Made by a program: the position numbers and the translations under genes | Shown here: positions 32,158 to 41,991 of the stretch, piece by piece | Layout of the letters: each line of letters opens with the position of its first letter | How positions within the stretch are numbered: position 1 is the stretch's first letter | The notes under the pieces: generated by a model | The model's database searches: none | Told to the model about the DNA's origin: nothing | The model's input: only the letters and a program-made list of their open reading frames with translations | Assembly: GCA_033032865.1 (NCBI GenBank) | Contig: JAWHQI010000072.1 | Span: 10,124,001-10,188,000 of the forward strand | Source of the DNA: Dactylorhiza incarnata | Lineage: Eukaryota > Streptophyta > Magnoliopsida > Asparagales > Orchidaceae | Direction of reading: 5' to 3' | Length of the DNA: 64,000 nt

Positions 32158-33490
32158 ATATGCAGGCTGGCTAAGGATAAGGAGGACGTATGGTACTTAG
32201 ACTCGGGCTGCTCCAAGCACATGACGGGCAACAAAGCAAAGTTCCTTAGCCTAGAAAAGAAGAAGGGAGGGATCGTTACTTTTGGAGATAACGGTAAAGA
32301 AAGGATCATGAGAGTTAATATAGTGGGTAACAAATCCTTTACTGTTTCTAATATTCTTTATGTAAAAGGTTTACAACATAACTTAATATCTATTAGTCAA
32401 TTGTGTGATAAAAGATTAGATGTTTTATTTGAGTCATCTATAAATTTTTGCAAAATATTTAATCATAACACAAAAAATGTTTTACTAACTGCACCTAGAA
32501 CTCACAACGTATATGTAGTTTCCTTTCATGATCTTTCCAAATCATCTATAAAATGTTTTATAACAAAAAATGACGAGTTAAAACTATGTCATAGACGTTA
32601 AGGTCACGCTAGTACAAAACTCATTTTAAAACTAGCCAAAAAGGAATTGATATGAGGATTGCCTAGATTAAATAGAAATTTATCTTCACTATATTTTCCA
32701 TGTCAAAAAGGAAAATTTACAAAATCTTCTTTTAAAAGCAAAAACGAAATTTCTACTACAAGACCTTTGCAATTATTTCATATGGATCTCTTTGATTCCG
32801 ATAGCACTGCAAGTCTTGGTGGCAGAATATATACATTTGTTCTAATAGATGATTTCTCTAGATATTGTTGGACTTTATTTCTCTCTTCCAAATCTGATGC
32901 GTTTTGCGAATTTTCAAAATTATGTACTCGTATTCAAAATGAACTAGATTTAAAAATAAAATGCATTCGCTCAGATCATGGAGGAGAATTTGAAAATGAA
33001 AATTTTAATTCTTTTTGCGAAATGTTAGGTATTAAGCTTGAGTTCTCTGCTTCTCGCACACCTCAACAAAACGGTGTTGTAGAAAGAAAGAATAAGACAA
33101 TTCAAAAACTAGCACGTACTATGCTATCTGTGTATAAATTATAACCTAAGTCTTTTGGGGCCGAAGCCGTAAGCACGTCATGTTATGTAATGAATAGAGT
33201 CATGCTTAGTCCATCTTTAAATCTCACACCGTATGAACTATATTATCAAAAGAAACCTAACGTATCATATTTTAAAGCCTTTGGTTGTAAATGTTTTATT
33301 CTCAATACAAATGAAGCCTTAGGGAAGTTTGATGAAAAATGCGAAGAAGGAATATTTCTTGGATACTCTTCAACTAGTAAAGCTTATAGAATATTTAACA
33401 AAAGAACGAGTAAGCTTGAAGAGTCTATTAATGTAAAATTTGATGAAATTATTCTGTGTAGAAAAACTTCCTACAGGTACAAATGATGAA
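32158..33490 (+). pseudogene. Sirevirus-like protease and integrase
   Basis: Protease WYLDSGCSKHMTG is at 32191. The usual copia text FTVSNILYVKGLQHNLISISQLCD follows. Integrase shows KLCHRR with a stop at 32599 in the zinc region, then FHMDLFDSDS, IRSDHGGEFEN and NGVVERKNKTIQ; all three catalytic acids are present. Stops fall at 32653 and 33142. The C-terminal part continues to KTSYRYK at 33480. Confidence 0.9.
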
Positions 33491-33775
33491 CCCTTAACAA
33501 CTTTGGAGCATGACGAATAGGAACCTTCCAAAGAGGAGGAGGAGGAGGCCAAGGAAGATAAATATGTGCCTCCAAGCACTTAAACTTCTCAAAGAATCAT
33601 CCAAAGGAGCTAGTTATTGGGGAACCATCAATTGGGGTAAGAACTCGATCTTCTCTTCATGAAACTTTTTCGAATATTTCCTTTTTTTCTGAAATTGAAC
33701 CAAAAAAACATTTCAACCGCTTTAAATGATGAATTTTGGTTTTTGGCTATAAATGGATAGTTAGATCAATTTGAA
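33491..33775 (+). other. Degenerate linker between integrase and RT
   Basis: Corresponds to the acidic variable linker of copia pol (EEEEEAKEDKY-like coding near 33530-33560), now with stops in all frames. Confidence 0.6.
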
Positions 33776-35215
33776 AGAAATAAAGTCTAGAAACTAGTAG
33801 AACGTCCATCTAATCATCCCGTTGTTGGCATAAAATAGATTTTTAAAAATAAATTAGATGGTGAATCTAGAATTACAAGAAATAAAGCTCGATTAGTCGC
33901 TCAAGGTTTTTCTCAAATCGATGGGGTGGATTTTGATGAAACTTTTGCACCCGTTGCTCGCTTAGAATCTATATTAATGTTTTTGGCCTTTGTGAGTTTT
34001 AAAAGAATAAAATTATTTCAAATGAATGTTAAAAGTGCTTTTCTAAACGGGTTTATAAAAGAAGAAGTTTATGTAGAACAACCCCCCGGTTTTATAAATG
34101 AAAAATTTTCAAATCATGTTTATAAATTAGAAAAGGCGCTATATGGTTTAAAACAAGCGCCCTGTGCATGGTATGAAAGACTTACATCGTTTTTATTAAA
34201 GTACGGTTATGTCATGAGAAGTGCCGACAACACACCCTTCATTAAGCATAATAACAATGATTTAATTATTTTACAAATATATGTTGATGATATAATTTTT
34301 GGTGCCACTAATGAAGAGTTATGTAATGAAGTAGTCTTAGTAATGAAAAATGAATTTGAAATGAGCCTTGTAGGAGAACTCTCTTATTTTCTTGGTTTTC
34401 AAATGTCACAACGAAATGATGGTATTTTTATTTGTCAAACAAAATATGTTCATGATATGCTTAAACGGTTTGGATTTGAAAATCTTAAACAAGCTTCTAC
34501 ACATATGAGTGCTTCATTAAAACTAGGAAAAGATAAATCTGGAATTTCTATCGATCAAACTTTATATATAGGTATGAATGAATCTCTTCTTTATTTAAGT
34601 GCATTTAGACCCGATATAATATTTGTCGTATGTTTATGTGCTCGCTTTCAAGCCAATCCAAAAGAATCTCATTTCAAAGCGTTAATACGTATTTTTAGAT
34701 ACCTATAAGGGTCATCTAGATTAGGATTATGATACTCGTACAATGATTCATTTACACTACACGGCTATTCTGATAAGGATTATGCCGGATGTTCACTAGA
34801 TCAAAAAAGCACTAGCGGTACTTAGGACCCTCATTAGTTGCATGGTCTAGTAGGAAACAATCTTCGGTTGCACTCTCCACCACGGATGCCGAATACATCG
34901 CCCTTGGGAGTTGTTGTGAACAAGCTTTATGCATGAGCCAAACTCTTGAGGATTTTGGTTTTCATCTCAAAAATATTGATCTCAAATGTGACAACAAAAG
35001 TGTCATAGATCTTACAAATAATCAAGTACACCACTCTAGATCCAAACACATAGACGTTCGCCATCACTTCATTAGGGATCATATTAAGAAAGAGCATGTA
35101 AATGTAAGTTTTCAATGGTACGAACTCCCAACTTGCTGACATATTCACTAAACCTCTTCCCGATGCAAGATTTCGATTGCTAAGACTAGAATTAGGTGTC
35201 CTAGATCTCTCGGGT
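33776..35215 (+). pseudogene. Sirevirus-like RT and RNase H
   Basis: Main open frame 33926-34708. RT motifs are [48 protein letters not shown] and QIYVDDIIFG. A stop at 34706 separates RNase H, in which GYSDKDYAGC, STTDAEYIAL and CDNKSVIDLTNN can be read in shifting frames, ending KPLPDARFRLL near 35180. Confidence 0.92.
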
Positions 35216-37088
35216 TAAGTCACATTCATAAACGCAATCGTTTTATGCATTTTTTCACTATCTAGACATCTCCAAACCTTCTGAAATTTCTGCATGAAAC
35301 TAATCTTTGGACACTTATTCAAGATCAAAAAATAGAATTTTCAAAATCTTCATATTTTGTACTGCTTATTTTTGCATTTTTGCCATTAATTGATTTTTAA
35401 AAATTAAAATTAAAAAATTACAAAAGCCAAATTACAAAAAATATTTTTATTCTCTTCCTTTCTTTGTTTATTTATTTAATTTCTACCTCGATATGCAGAA
35501 AATCAAATACAAAATTATAAAACAAAAAAAAACTTACCACAAAATTATTTTTGAACTTAACTTTTTCTACTTACATGTATGTTGCGAAAGTTAGATTTGG
35601 GATGTCACCCCATCACCTCTCCTAGTACCAGTGCGAACCCCTCACAAGGTAGACCTCGGGAAGTCCAAGATCAATTATATGAGTTTAAATCTTAAACATT
35701 TTTATCAACAAAATTCTTTTTCAAAATATCAAAAAAAAAAAACTATATGGACTTTCTTGTTAATATCAAGCATGATTTAATCTATCATTTAGACCTTCTA
35801 CAATGTTGAAACTCATCTTTTCAAACTACTTTGAATATTGTTTTGCTTCTTATCATGTTTTGATATATCTAAACATATGTGCATCAATTATATTGAAAAC
35901 GTTTTGTGTAGAATCAAGCTTAGCATGCCTCTAAGTATGAGTAAATGTTTTATGATTGATAATGATATTTCTTCACTCACTTATTTTGGCAAGTCTACAT
36001 GTGTTTTTAATCTAAGAATGCTTGCGTGTGTATTGTAATTGTACAATGAATTAAAATTGCACAAGTATCTTACCTACACTACATTTATTTGCACTTTTAA
36101 AAAATAAGAAAAGTTGTTGGGCTTTCGAAATAACATTGGTTTGCAAAAATAAGTGTATTCGGAGAACTTTGTACAAATCAAAAAATCATGAAATAAATTG
36201 ACAAAGATAACTCCACCAATCACTACTTGAACCTCCTGATAAGTCTTATTAAGCATTGTGAGGTTGAGCACCTTGGAAAGAATAGTGAAGTGTCTTGTGC
36301 AAACTTTCAGTTTTTTTTCACCACTTATTCTTAAGTACACCGGATCACAAAAATATCAATATTGAAAAATAAATTGTGTGATCCCCAAGCACTACTTTGC
36401 ACCCTTATAAGTCTTAATGAGCATTGTGTGTGCAGAGCACCTTAGTAGTTGCACATTTTTTCTATGTGCATTGAAGTGTGTGGAAGTAAAATTATTTGTG
36501 TTTTATTCTGCACTTTACTCTCCATATGTCTTGTATTTCTTGATTAAATCATTTGTTTACTTTCTTCAAAATACACTTATGTGCACATCATTATCTTCCA
36601 TAACACTTCTTCTCATTAGTATTTGATCATAATGCTAATTCTATACTACTCTTTATATATAAATGCACTAGATAACCTAGCCTGCAACCAATAAAATGAT
36701 TTATAAAAACATTTGCCTATTTTAGAATTTAACTCATATTTCTTCTTACGAATCGTCATGATTACAAAAAGATATTTCGTGCATTTCTTTAAGTCTTCCG
36801 CAACATTACCATATAATTTTTACCTTACGCTTTCATGCTTATTTCAAGTCTTATCATCACTTGAATCTCAAAATTTCTTTTCTTCAACAAGTGGTAGACT
36901 TGTTTGGTAAAGTTTATATTGGTTGTTCTAACATGCATATTATTCTAAAAACTCTGATTTTTTTTTGAAAATCCTTTTTATGCTAAAAACTCATTATCAT
37001 TACATTTCTTATAAAAGTTCGATCATGCCTTAATTTTTTTTATTAAAAAACATCTTTCTATGTCTGTTGCTTCCTTAACCCACTTTTG
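35216..37088 (+). other. AT-rich 3' region of the Sirevirus-like element
   Basis: 1.9 kb with no open frame of note and no transmembrane or envelope-like coding. Some sireviruses carry an extra gene here; none is visible in this copy. Confidence 0.65.
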
Positions 37089-37363
37089 CTAATAACAAAA
37101 GGGGGAGAACTAATATAATAAATAACAACCGCTATCAAATTGGGGAGAACTAACATGATTAATGATTAAGAAGATAGCCTACATATAAGGGGAGCATTCA
37201 CATAAGGGGAGCATGCATTTAGGGGGAGCACTTCTAAAATACCAAAATCGACAATTATCCTAAGTCATCACACACACACACACACAAGTAGGATTCGTCA
37301 TGCTTTATGTATTAATGCTCTGATTTATCATTAATGAATTTGTTATTATCAAAAGGGAGAGTT
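37089..37363 (+). other. Multiple polypurine tracts upstream of 3' LTR
   Basis: AAAAGGGGGAGAAC (37097), TTGGGGAGAAC (37140), AAGGGGAGCA (37187 and 37204 region), AGGGGGAGCA (37221) and AAAAGGGAGAG (37351, abutting the LTR). Repeated purine tracts before the 3' LTR are characteristic of sireviruses. A short (CA)n run lies at 37270-37286. Confidence 0.85.
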
Positions 37364-38463
37364 TGTTGGAACAAGGTCTTCCGCATCTCTTACGTTTGAG
37401 AATAACAAATCTTATGTGTATTTGATCTTGTGTGTTTAAGTGTGCATGAAACAATGTCATATGACTTAAGGATAACATAAGAAGGTTGCACCCAAGTTTG
37501 AAGCCAAAACTCCAGCATGGCCACTAGCGTCGACGGTAGCCACTATCGCAGGCGCTAGACCTGATTAGAGCAATTCCGGGAAGCAGTTATAGAAGGAGCT
37601 AGCGCATGTGGTAGCGGATAGCACAGGCAGTAACTTGATGCACAAGAGAGGAAATTCGGCTGGGTTTCCTTGGAATGAAAGATTCTCACGCGCAGAATAT
37701 TTCCTAATTCAACCTAGCGTCGGCGGTAGCGATAGCGCATGCGCTAGCTCGCTCTCCTATAAAAGGAGCCCTCTTCTCTTATTTTTAATACACATGCTAG
37801 AGAGAGTTTGAGTGCCAAAATTTCATAGCCCTATTCTGCCGAGAATTGATCTCCCACCAAAAGTTCTGTGAGTTTCTGAAGGAGGACTTCTTCACGCGGC
37901 ATCCGACCTACGATCGCTTCAACCACGCTTATTCTACATCGATCTCTCGTCTCTAACTTCAAAAGTTCCTTAGAGGGAATTTTTCATATTGTTGTTGTTT
38001 ATTTTATCTCTTTATTCTTTTAATCGTGTAGTGAATTCGCCTCGTATTGGTGACTAAGTCTGGGTAGGACTTATGGAGGAATTCGCCTCATTTTGGCGAC
38101 TAGATCTAGAGTTGGTCTAGGGGGTGCTCGAGGCCGTATTTGGGGGAGGATTGGCTAGAGCGGCTTGAGGCTGTATCCGGTGGAGGATATGCTAAAGCCA
38201 CCGGTTCGTGGGGATACGAGTCGGTATAGAAAACAAAAAGACATTTTACTTTTCGCCTTCGATTTCTAGCGTCATAAGAAATCAAGTTTTGTAATCTTCT
38301 ATTTCAAGTTAGTAAAATCATGTCTCTATTTTATTTCACTTGATTTATTTGGTTTTTCACTATTTTGATCTCTTAGCTTTTCAAGTCATTCAAAATATAA
38401 TAAAAGTTTTAAAACCCTTATTCACCCCCCCCCCCCCCTCTAAGGGTGCATACTGATCCAACA
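37364..38463 (+). repeat. 3' LTR of the Sirevirus-like element, 1100 bp
   Basis: Starts TGTTGGAACA and ends GATCCAACA, mutually inverted. TATAAAA at 37758-37764. Upstream of it, three clusters (37511-37560, 37598-37640, 37711-37750) repeat GCTAGCGC/GGTAGC words. A C-run followed by TCTAAGGGTGCAT near the end is typical of this group. Confidence 0.9.
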
Positions 38464-38550
38464 GGTGGTCCTCGCGACGGTTAGGTTCGGGTCAGACATG
38501 GATTGACGGTAAGACCTGCCACTATGTAACATGCATGTGGCCCAATCCTG

Positions 38551-38563
38551 GGCTCTGATACCA
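38551..38563 (-). other. Primer-binding site (tRNA-Met type) of a minus-strand element
   Basis: Minus strand reads TGGTATCAGAGCC, complementary to the 3' end of initiator tRNA-Met. It lies eight bases past the end of a minus-strand LTR, so 38464-38550 is that element's leader, cut off at the Sirevirus LTR. Confidence 0.8.
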
Positions 38564-38570
38564 AATTAGA

Positions 38571-39988
38571 TGCTGGGTAGGCCTTGTAACGAGGGTGTGT
38601 TGACGCTAATGTGATTCTTAGTGTTTGTGATGCAAGATGGACTTAAATAAATGCACCTCAAATGAAATTAATGCAAATGGAATTTAAAATTTATATCCGA
38701 AAATAAGATCTTGCAGTGTCGATTTTATACGCGAGACAAATTAACACAGGGTGAGCATTAATTTTTTGATAGACAAGTAAACCACACTCGATTACCCACG
38801 AGGTGCTTTCTAACACAAATAGGTTTATAAGATAAAGAAAATAATGGCACAATTACGCTAATGAATCAAGGTACCTAAACAAATATGTAATGTTTTCTCA
38901 ATACTCAATAATAAAGAAAATAAACACAATGCAGTAAGTACTCAAATAGCATTGGGAATCCGACGGCGGCAAATGACGACGAAAGACTGTTGGTCGAACT
39001 CGGTTGTAGGAATGCGCGCTTGACTTGGGCTTGTAGCAAGGATGGCCGGAGAACCCCTGGATGATTGTGGATAGTGGAGAATCTAGAATTCACGGGAATT
39101 GGACAGCATGTGGTAAATGAAAGTGTAACTGAGTGGGGGAAATGTAGAGATGAGTGGAGTACCAGGTTGGAAGAAGGCTTGATGGGGAGGTGTCTGTTAG
39201 AGATAGGTTGTAGATGACTCAATCGTGAAGTTTGCAGCTCTGTTGGTGGTTCCACGACAGAGAAAGGTGTGAGGAGGAAGAAGAACATTGTATACACGAA
39301 AATGGACAGCTTGCTGGAGGTGGAGAACCGTCGTCTAGGTCTAGCGACGTGGACAGGAGGCGTCGACCTGCCCGTCGAGGGACGAGGAAGAATCGTCCGA
39401 CGAAACTGTGAGGGAAAGGAGGGGGGGGGGGGGGACTTGCGAACGGAGGAGAGGTTACATCAGTTCACTGCGAGAGTACAGAGAACAAGAGTTTTCATGG
39501 GAATGGATGAGAGGGCTTGCGGTTATACTCATACGAGAAGGAGATGACTGTGGACTTAAAGGATCGTGGGTGGGGAACAGTCGAGAATGGGAGAAGTATG
39601 AAATGAATCGAAAATTTTCAGGAGAATTAACCGGGACTTCGCACCCCGGGTCTTGCGGCGTCGCACCACGTACGGATGATTTCCGATTCAGGATTCACTC
39701 ACAAAATAAACAATGAACCTAAAAATATAGCATCCGCCCCTATTTATAACAAGAGGGGCAGTTGGGCCCCGGACGTGAATGTCTATGATTGGCTGTTACG
39801 CCCGATATCCTAAAACATCAAAAAAAAATCCCAAAAAATAAAATAAAATACATAAAAATAATAGGACGACGAGCCGGGTGCGCGCATGGTCTCAGATAGC
39901 CGATCCAATCATTGCCACATGTGCGAATATGCAAAAGTGGGTCCCGTCAATTGGTGACTCGTACTCTAGTAGTGCCGATCCTGGGCAT
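38571..39988 (-). repeat. 5' LTR of a minus-strand retrotransposon (right edge tentative)
   Basis: On the minus strand the LTR ends CCCAGCA before the PBS. A TATA-like TTATAAATAGGGGC lies on the minus strand near 39752. The start is placed at TGCCCAGGATCGG (minus, 39988) by fit only. A GC-rich transcribed part spans 38940-39720, with a G-run near 39421. Class (gypsy or copia) cannot be decided because no coding sequence is left. Short open frames inside show no motif. Confidence 0.5.
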
Positions 39989-40061
39989 TTTTTCATTAGA
40001 ATTACTTATATATTGACTTTATCATATTGCAAGGCAACGATAACATGATGACCACGAACAA

Positions 40062-40926
40062 TGTTGGTTTGAGCTGTGTTGACCAGGTCAACATCTTTTA
40101 TTTGTTTTCTTATATATGTGTTTTATTTTGAAAAAGAGGAGAGATGGTGAGCATTAATTGTGGAGAGAGAATTTGTTTTCTTTTTATTGCCTATAAATAG
40201 GATTTACATCCTTTGTAAAGGGGCAAGTGGAATAGAAGAAAATTTGGAGAGCATCTGTTTCTTACGGCAGATTCTAGAGAGAGAGAGAGAGAGAGAGAGA
40301 GAGTGTGTGTGTGTAGAGAGAGAGAAAAGATAGGAAATATTCCCGCAGGAATAATCGTTTGGATCTCGCCTATTTCTCTCGCCACTTCATCTCTCGCCAT
40401 TCCCACTCGCTGCCCGCACTCGCCAACTGAAGGGAACTCGCAGCAGGTGCGAGGGAAGGGAGCTCGCCGGAGTCAAGAGTGGAGCTCGCGTGAGTGTCGT
40501 GTGGACCTCGCTGGGTGTGTGCGAGCTCGCTGGAGTTGAGGAGGATCTCGCCTGAAGTGCCCTCCTGGAGTGCGTGAGCTCGCCGGTGCGAGGGAAGGTG
40601 GTGCTCGCAGTTTGAAGAGAGGAGACAGAGCAGCTCGCCGGGTTTTGTAGGTCTCACCGGAGTTGTGTGGAGGTGCATCTTGGCCGAGTAGTGTGGTGTG
40701 CGTGCTCGCCGTGGAGAGTGCTAGGTGGAAGGTGATATTGCTCGCCGGCGTTTTGGGGTGGAGCTCGCTGAAGTGATGTGTGTTGCGAGGTGGTGTTGTT
40801 CTCGCGCAAGAAGGTGCTCGGCGAAGTGCTGTGTTCGGCCAAGTGGTGTGTTCGGCGAAGTAGTGCTCGGCAACATACAAGAAGAGAGGATAGTGAAGTC
40901 GCGTCTCGTACGATTCGCTTCCAACA
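40062..40926 (+). repeat. 5' LTR of copia element at 40.1-46.0 kb
   Basis: Starts TGTTGGTTTGAG and ends TTCCAACA. TATAAATA at 40192-40199. A (GA)n/(GT)n run at 40275-40323. The part downstream of TATA contains about fifteen CTCGCCGG/CTCGCTGG words. Confidence 0.96.
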
Positions 40927-40928
40927 AG

Positions 40929-40940
40929 TGGTATCAGAGG
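40929..40940 (+). other. Primer-binding site
   Basis: TGGTATCAGAGG two bases after the 5' LTR, complementary to initiator tRNA-Met apart from the last base. Confidence 0.93.
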
Positions 40941-40989
40941 GAGGTTACAAACCTTTGCGGTGACTCAGAAGGTTTGAAGAGTAGAAGTG

Positions 40990-41991
40990 ATGGAGACGAG
41001 CGGAGCTATGCCGGGGCAAGTCCCCAAGCTGACGAAGACCAATTATGGGAATTGGAGTATACAGATGCGAGTGCTACTTGCCTCCAAGGAGTTGTGGGAT
41101 GTAGTGGAGAATGGGTATGAGGAGCGCACTGCTGCAGTAGAGGCGACGTTGACTAACGCCCAGAAGACAACACTTAGAGAGGCAAGGAAGGCGGATAAGA
41201 AGGATTTGTTCTTGTTGTATCAAGGGGTTGACGAAGCAACCTTCGAGAAGATCTCAGACGCGAGAACCTCTAAGGAAGCATGGGAGGTGTTGCAACGCTC
41301 CATCCAAGGGGTTGAGAAGGCTAAGAAGGTGAAGTTGCAGTCCCTCCGTGCGGAGTATGAAGTAACGAAGATGCAAAGCACCGAGAAGGTCGGTGACTAT
41401 GTGACCCGTCTGCGGACGCTCACAAATGAGATGAAGCGCAATGGGGAGGCAATCGAGGATGTGAGCTTCATGGAGAAGTTGCTGAGATCTATGGCCAAGA
41501 AGTTCCGACATATAGTGGTGGTGATCGAAGAATCGAAGGACCTCAGCGTGATGGCCGTTGACGAGCTTGTAGGCTCTTTGCAAGCTCATGAGTACAGGAT
41601 GCTGCAAGATGATGAGGAAGCGAGTGGCTTGGGAAAAGCACTCCAGACCCAGTTGAACTTTGGGGAGAGCTCAGGAAGAGGAGGCGGCCACCGTGGCCGA
41701 GGTCACCAAGGCAGAGGCAGAGGTAGAAGAGGAGGTAGAAACCAAAACTTCCAGAAAGAGGCGGAGCGACCTCAAGGAGGTTGGCAAGAAGGAAGAGGAA
41801 GAGGAAGAGGTCGAGGAAGAGGCCGAGGAGATATGTCCCAAGTACAATGTTACAACTGTAACAAGTATGGGCATATGAGCTACGACTGCTGGAGTCCGAG
41901 GAAGAGAGAAGAAGCTAACCACTATGCAGAGGCTAGAAACAATGGGAACAATGCTGGAGGTGGAAACCCGATGATGTTCCTAACCTACTGA
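40990..41991 (+). CDS. Copia gag protein
   Basis: Structural protein of the retrotransposon particle. The start is taken as ATG at 40990 (METSGAM); a GTG lies just upstream. The N-terminal capsid domain (UBN2 type) has KLTKTNYGNWSIQMRVLL, TSKEAWEVLQ and LQSLRAEYEVTKM. A Gly/Arg-rich RNA-binding segment (RGRGHQGRGRGRRGG) follows at about residues 230-280. A CCHC knuckle, CYNCNKYGHMSYDCW, follows at about residues 294-308. It ends at a TGA (41989-41991) in frame with pol. The TGA is one transition away from CGA, and the frame is otherwise continuous to 45111, so the ancestor probably made one polyprotein. About 333 codons, intact. Confidence 0.93.
   Translation: METSGAMPGQVPKLTKTNYGNWSIQMRVLLASKELWDVVENGYEERTAAVEATLTNAQKTTLREARKADKKDLFLLYQGVDEATFEKISDARTSKEAWEVLQRSIQGVEKAKKVKLQSLRAEYEVTKMQSTEKVGDYVTRLRTLTNEMKRNGEAIEDVSFMEKLLRSMAKKFRHIVVVIEESKDLSVMAVDELVGSLQAHEYRMLQDDEEASGLGKALQTQLNFGESSGRGGGHRGRGHQGRGRGRRGGRNQNFQKEAERPQGGWQEGRGRGRGRGRGRGDMSQVQCYNCNKYGHMSYDCWSPRKREEANHYAEARNNGNNAGGGNPMMFLTY

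Larger units (their letters stand above)
31085..38463 (+). mobile_element. Sirevirus-like Ty1/copia element, 5' truncated, with 3' LTR
   Basis: The order is gag with two CCHC knuckles, protease, integrase, RT, RNase H, a long AT-rich 3' region, several polypurine tracts and a 1.1-kb LTR. The double zinc knuckle separated by a coiled coil, the repeated purine tracts and the C-run near the LTR end are Sirevirus traits. The 5' LTR, PBS and capsid are missing. The left border coincides with the truncated family-N copy 2. Confidence 0.88.

Noticed and set aside
35838..36910. Envelope-like gene downstream of the Sirevirus RNase H
   Set aside because: Only frames under 90 codons, AT-rich, with no signal peptide or membrane pattern that continues in one frame.
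40473..40927. Overlapping frames on both strands in the copia LTR (also 45429-45959)
   Set aside because: They repeat in both LTRs, follow CTCGCCGG words, and lie outside the gag-pol frame.
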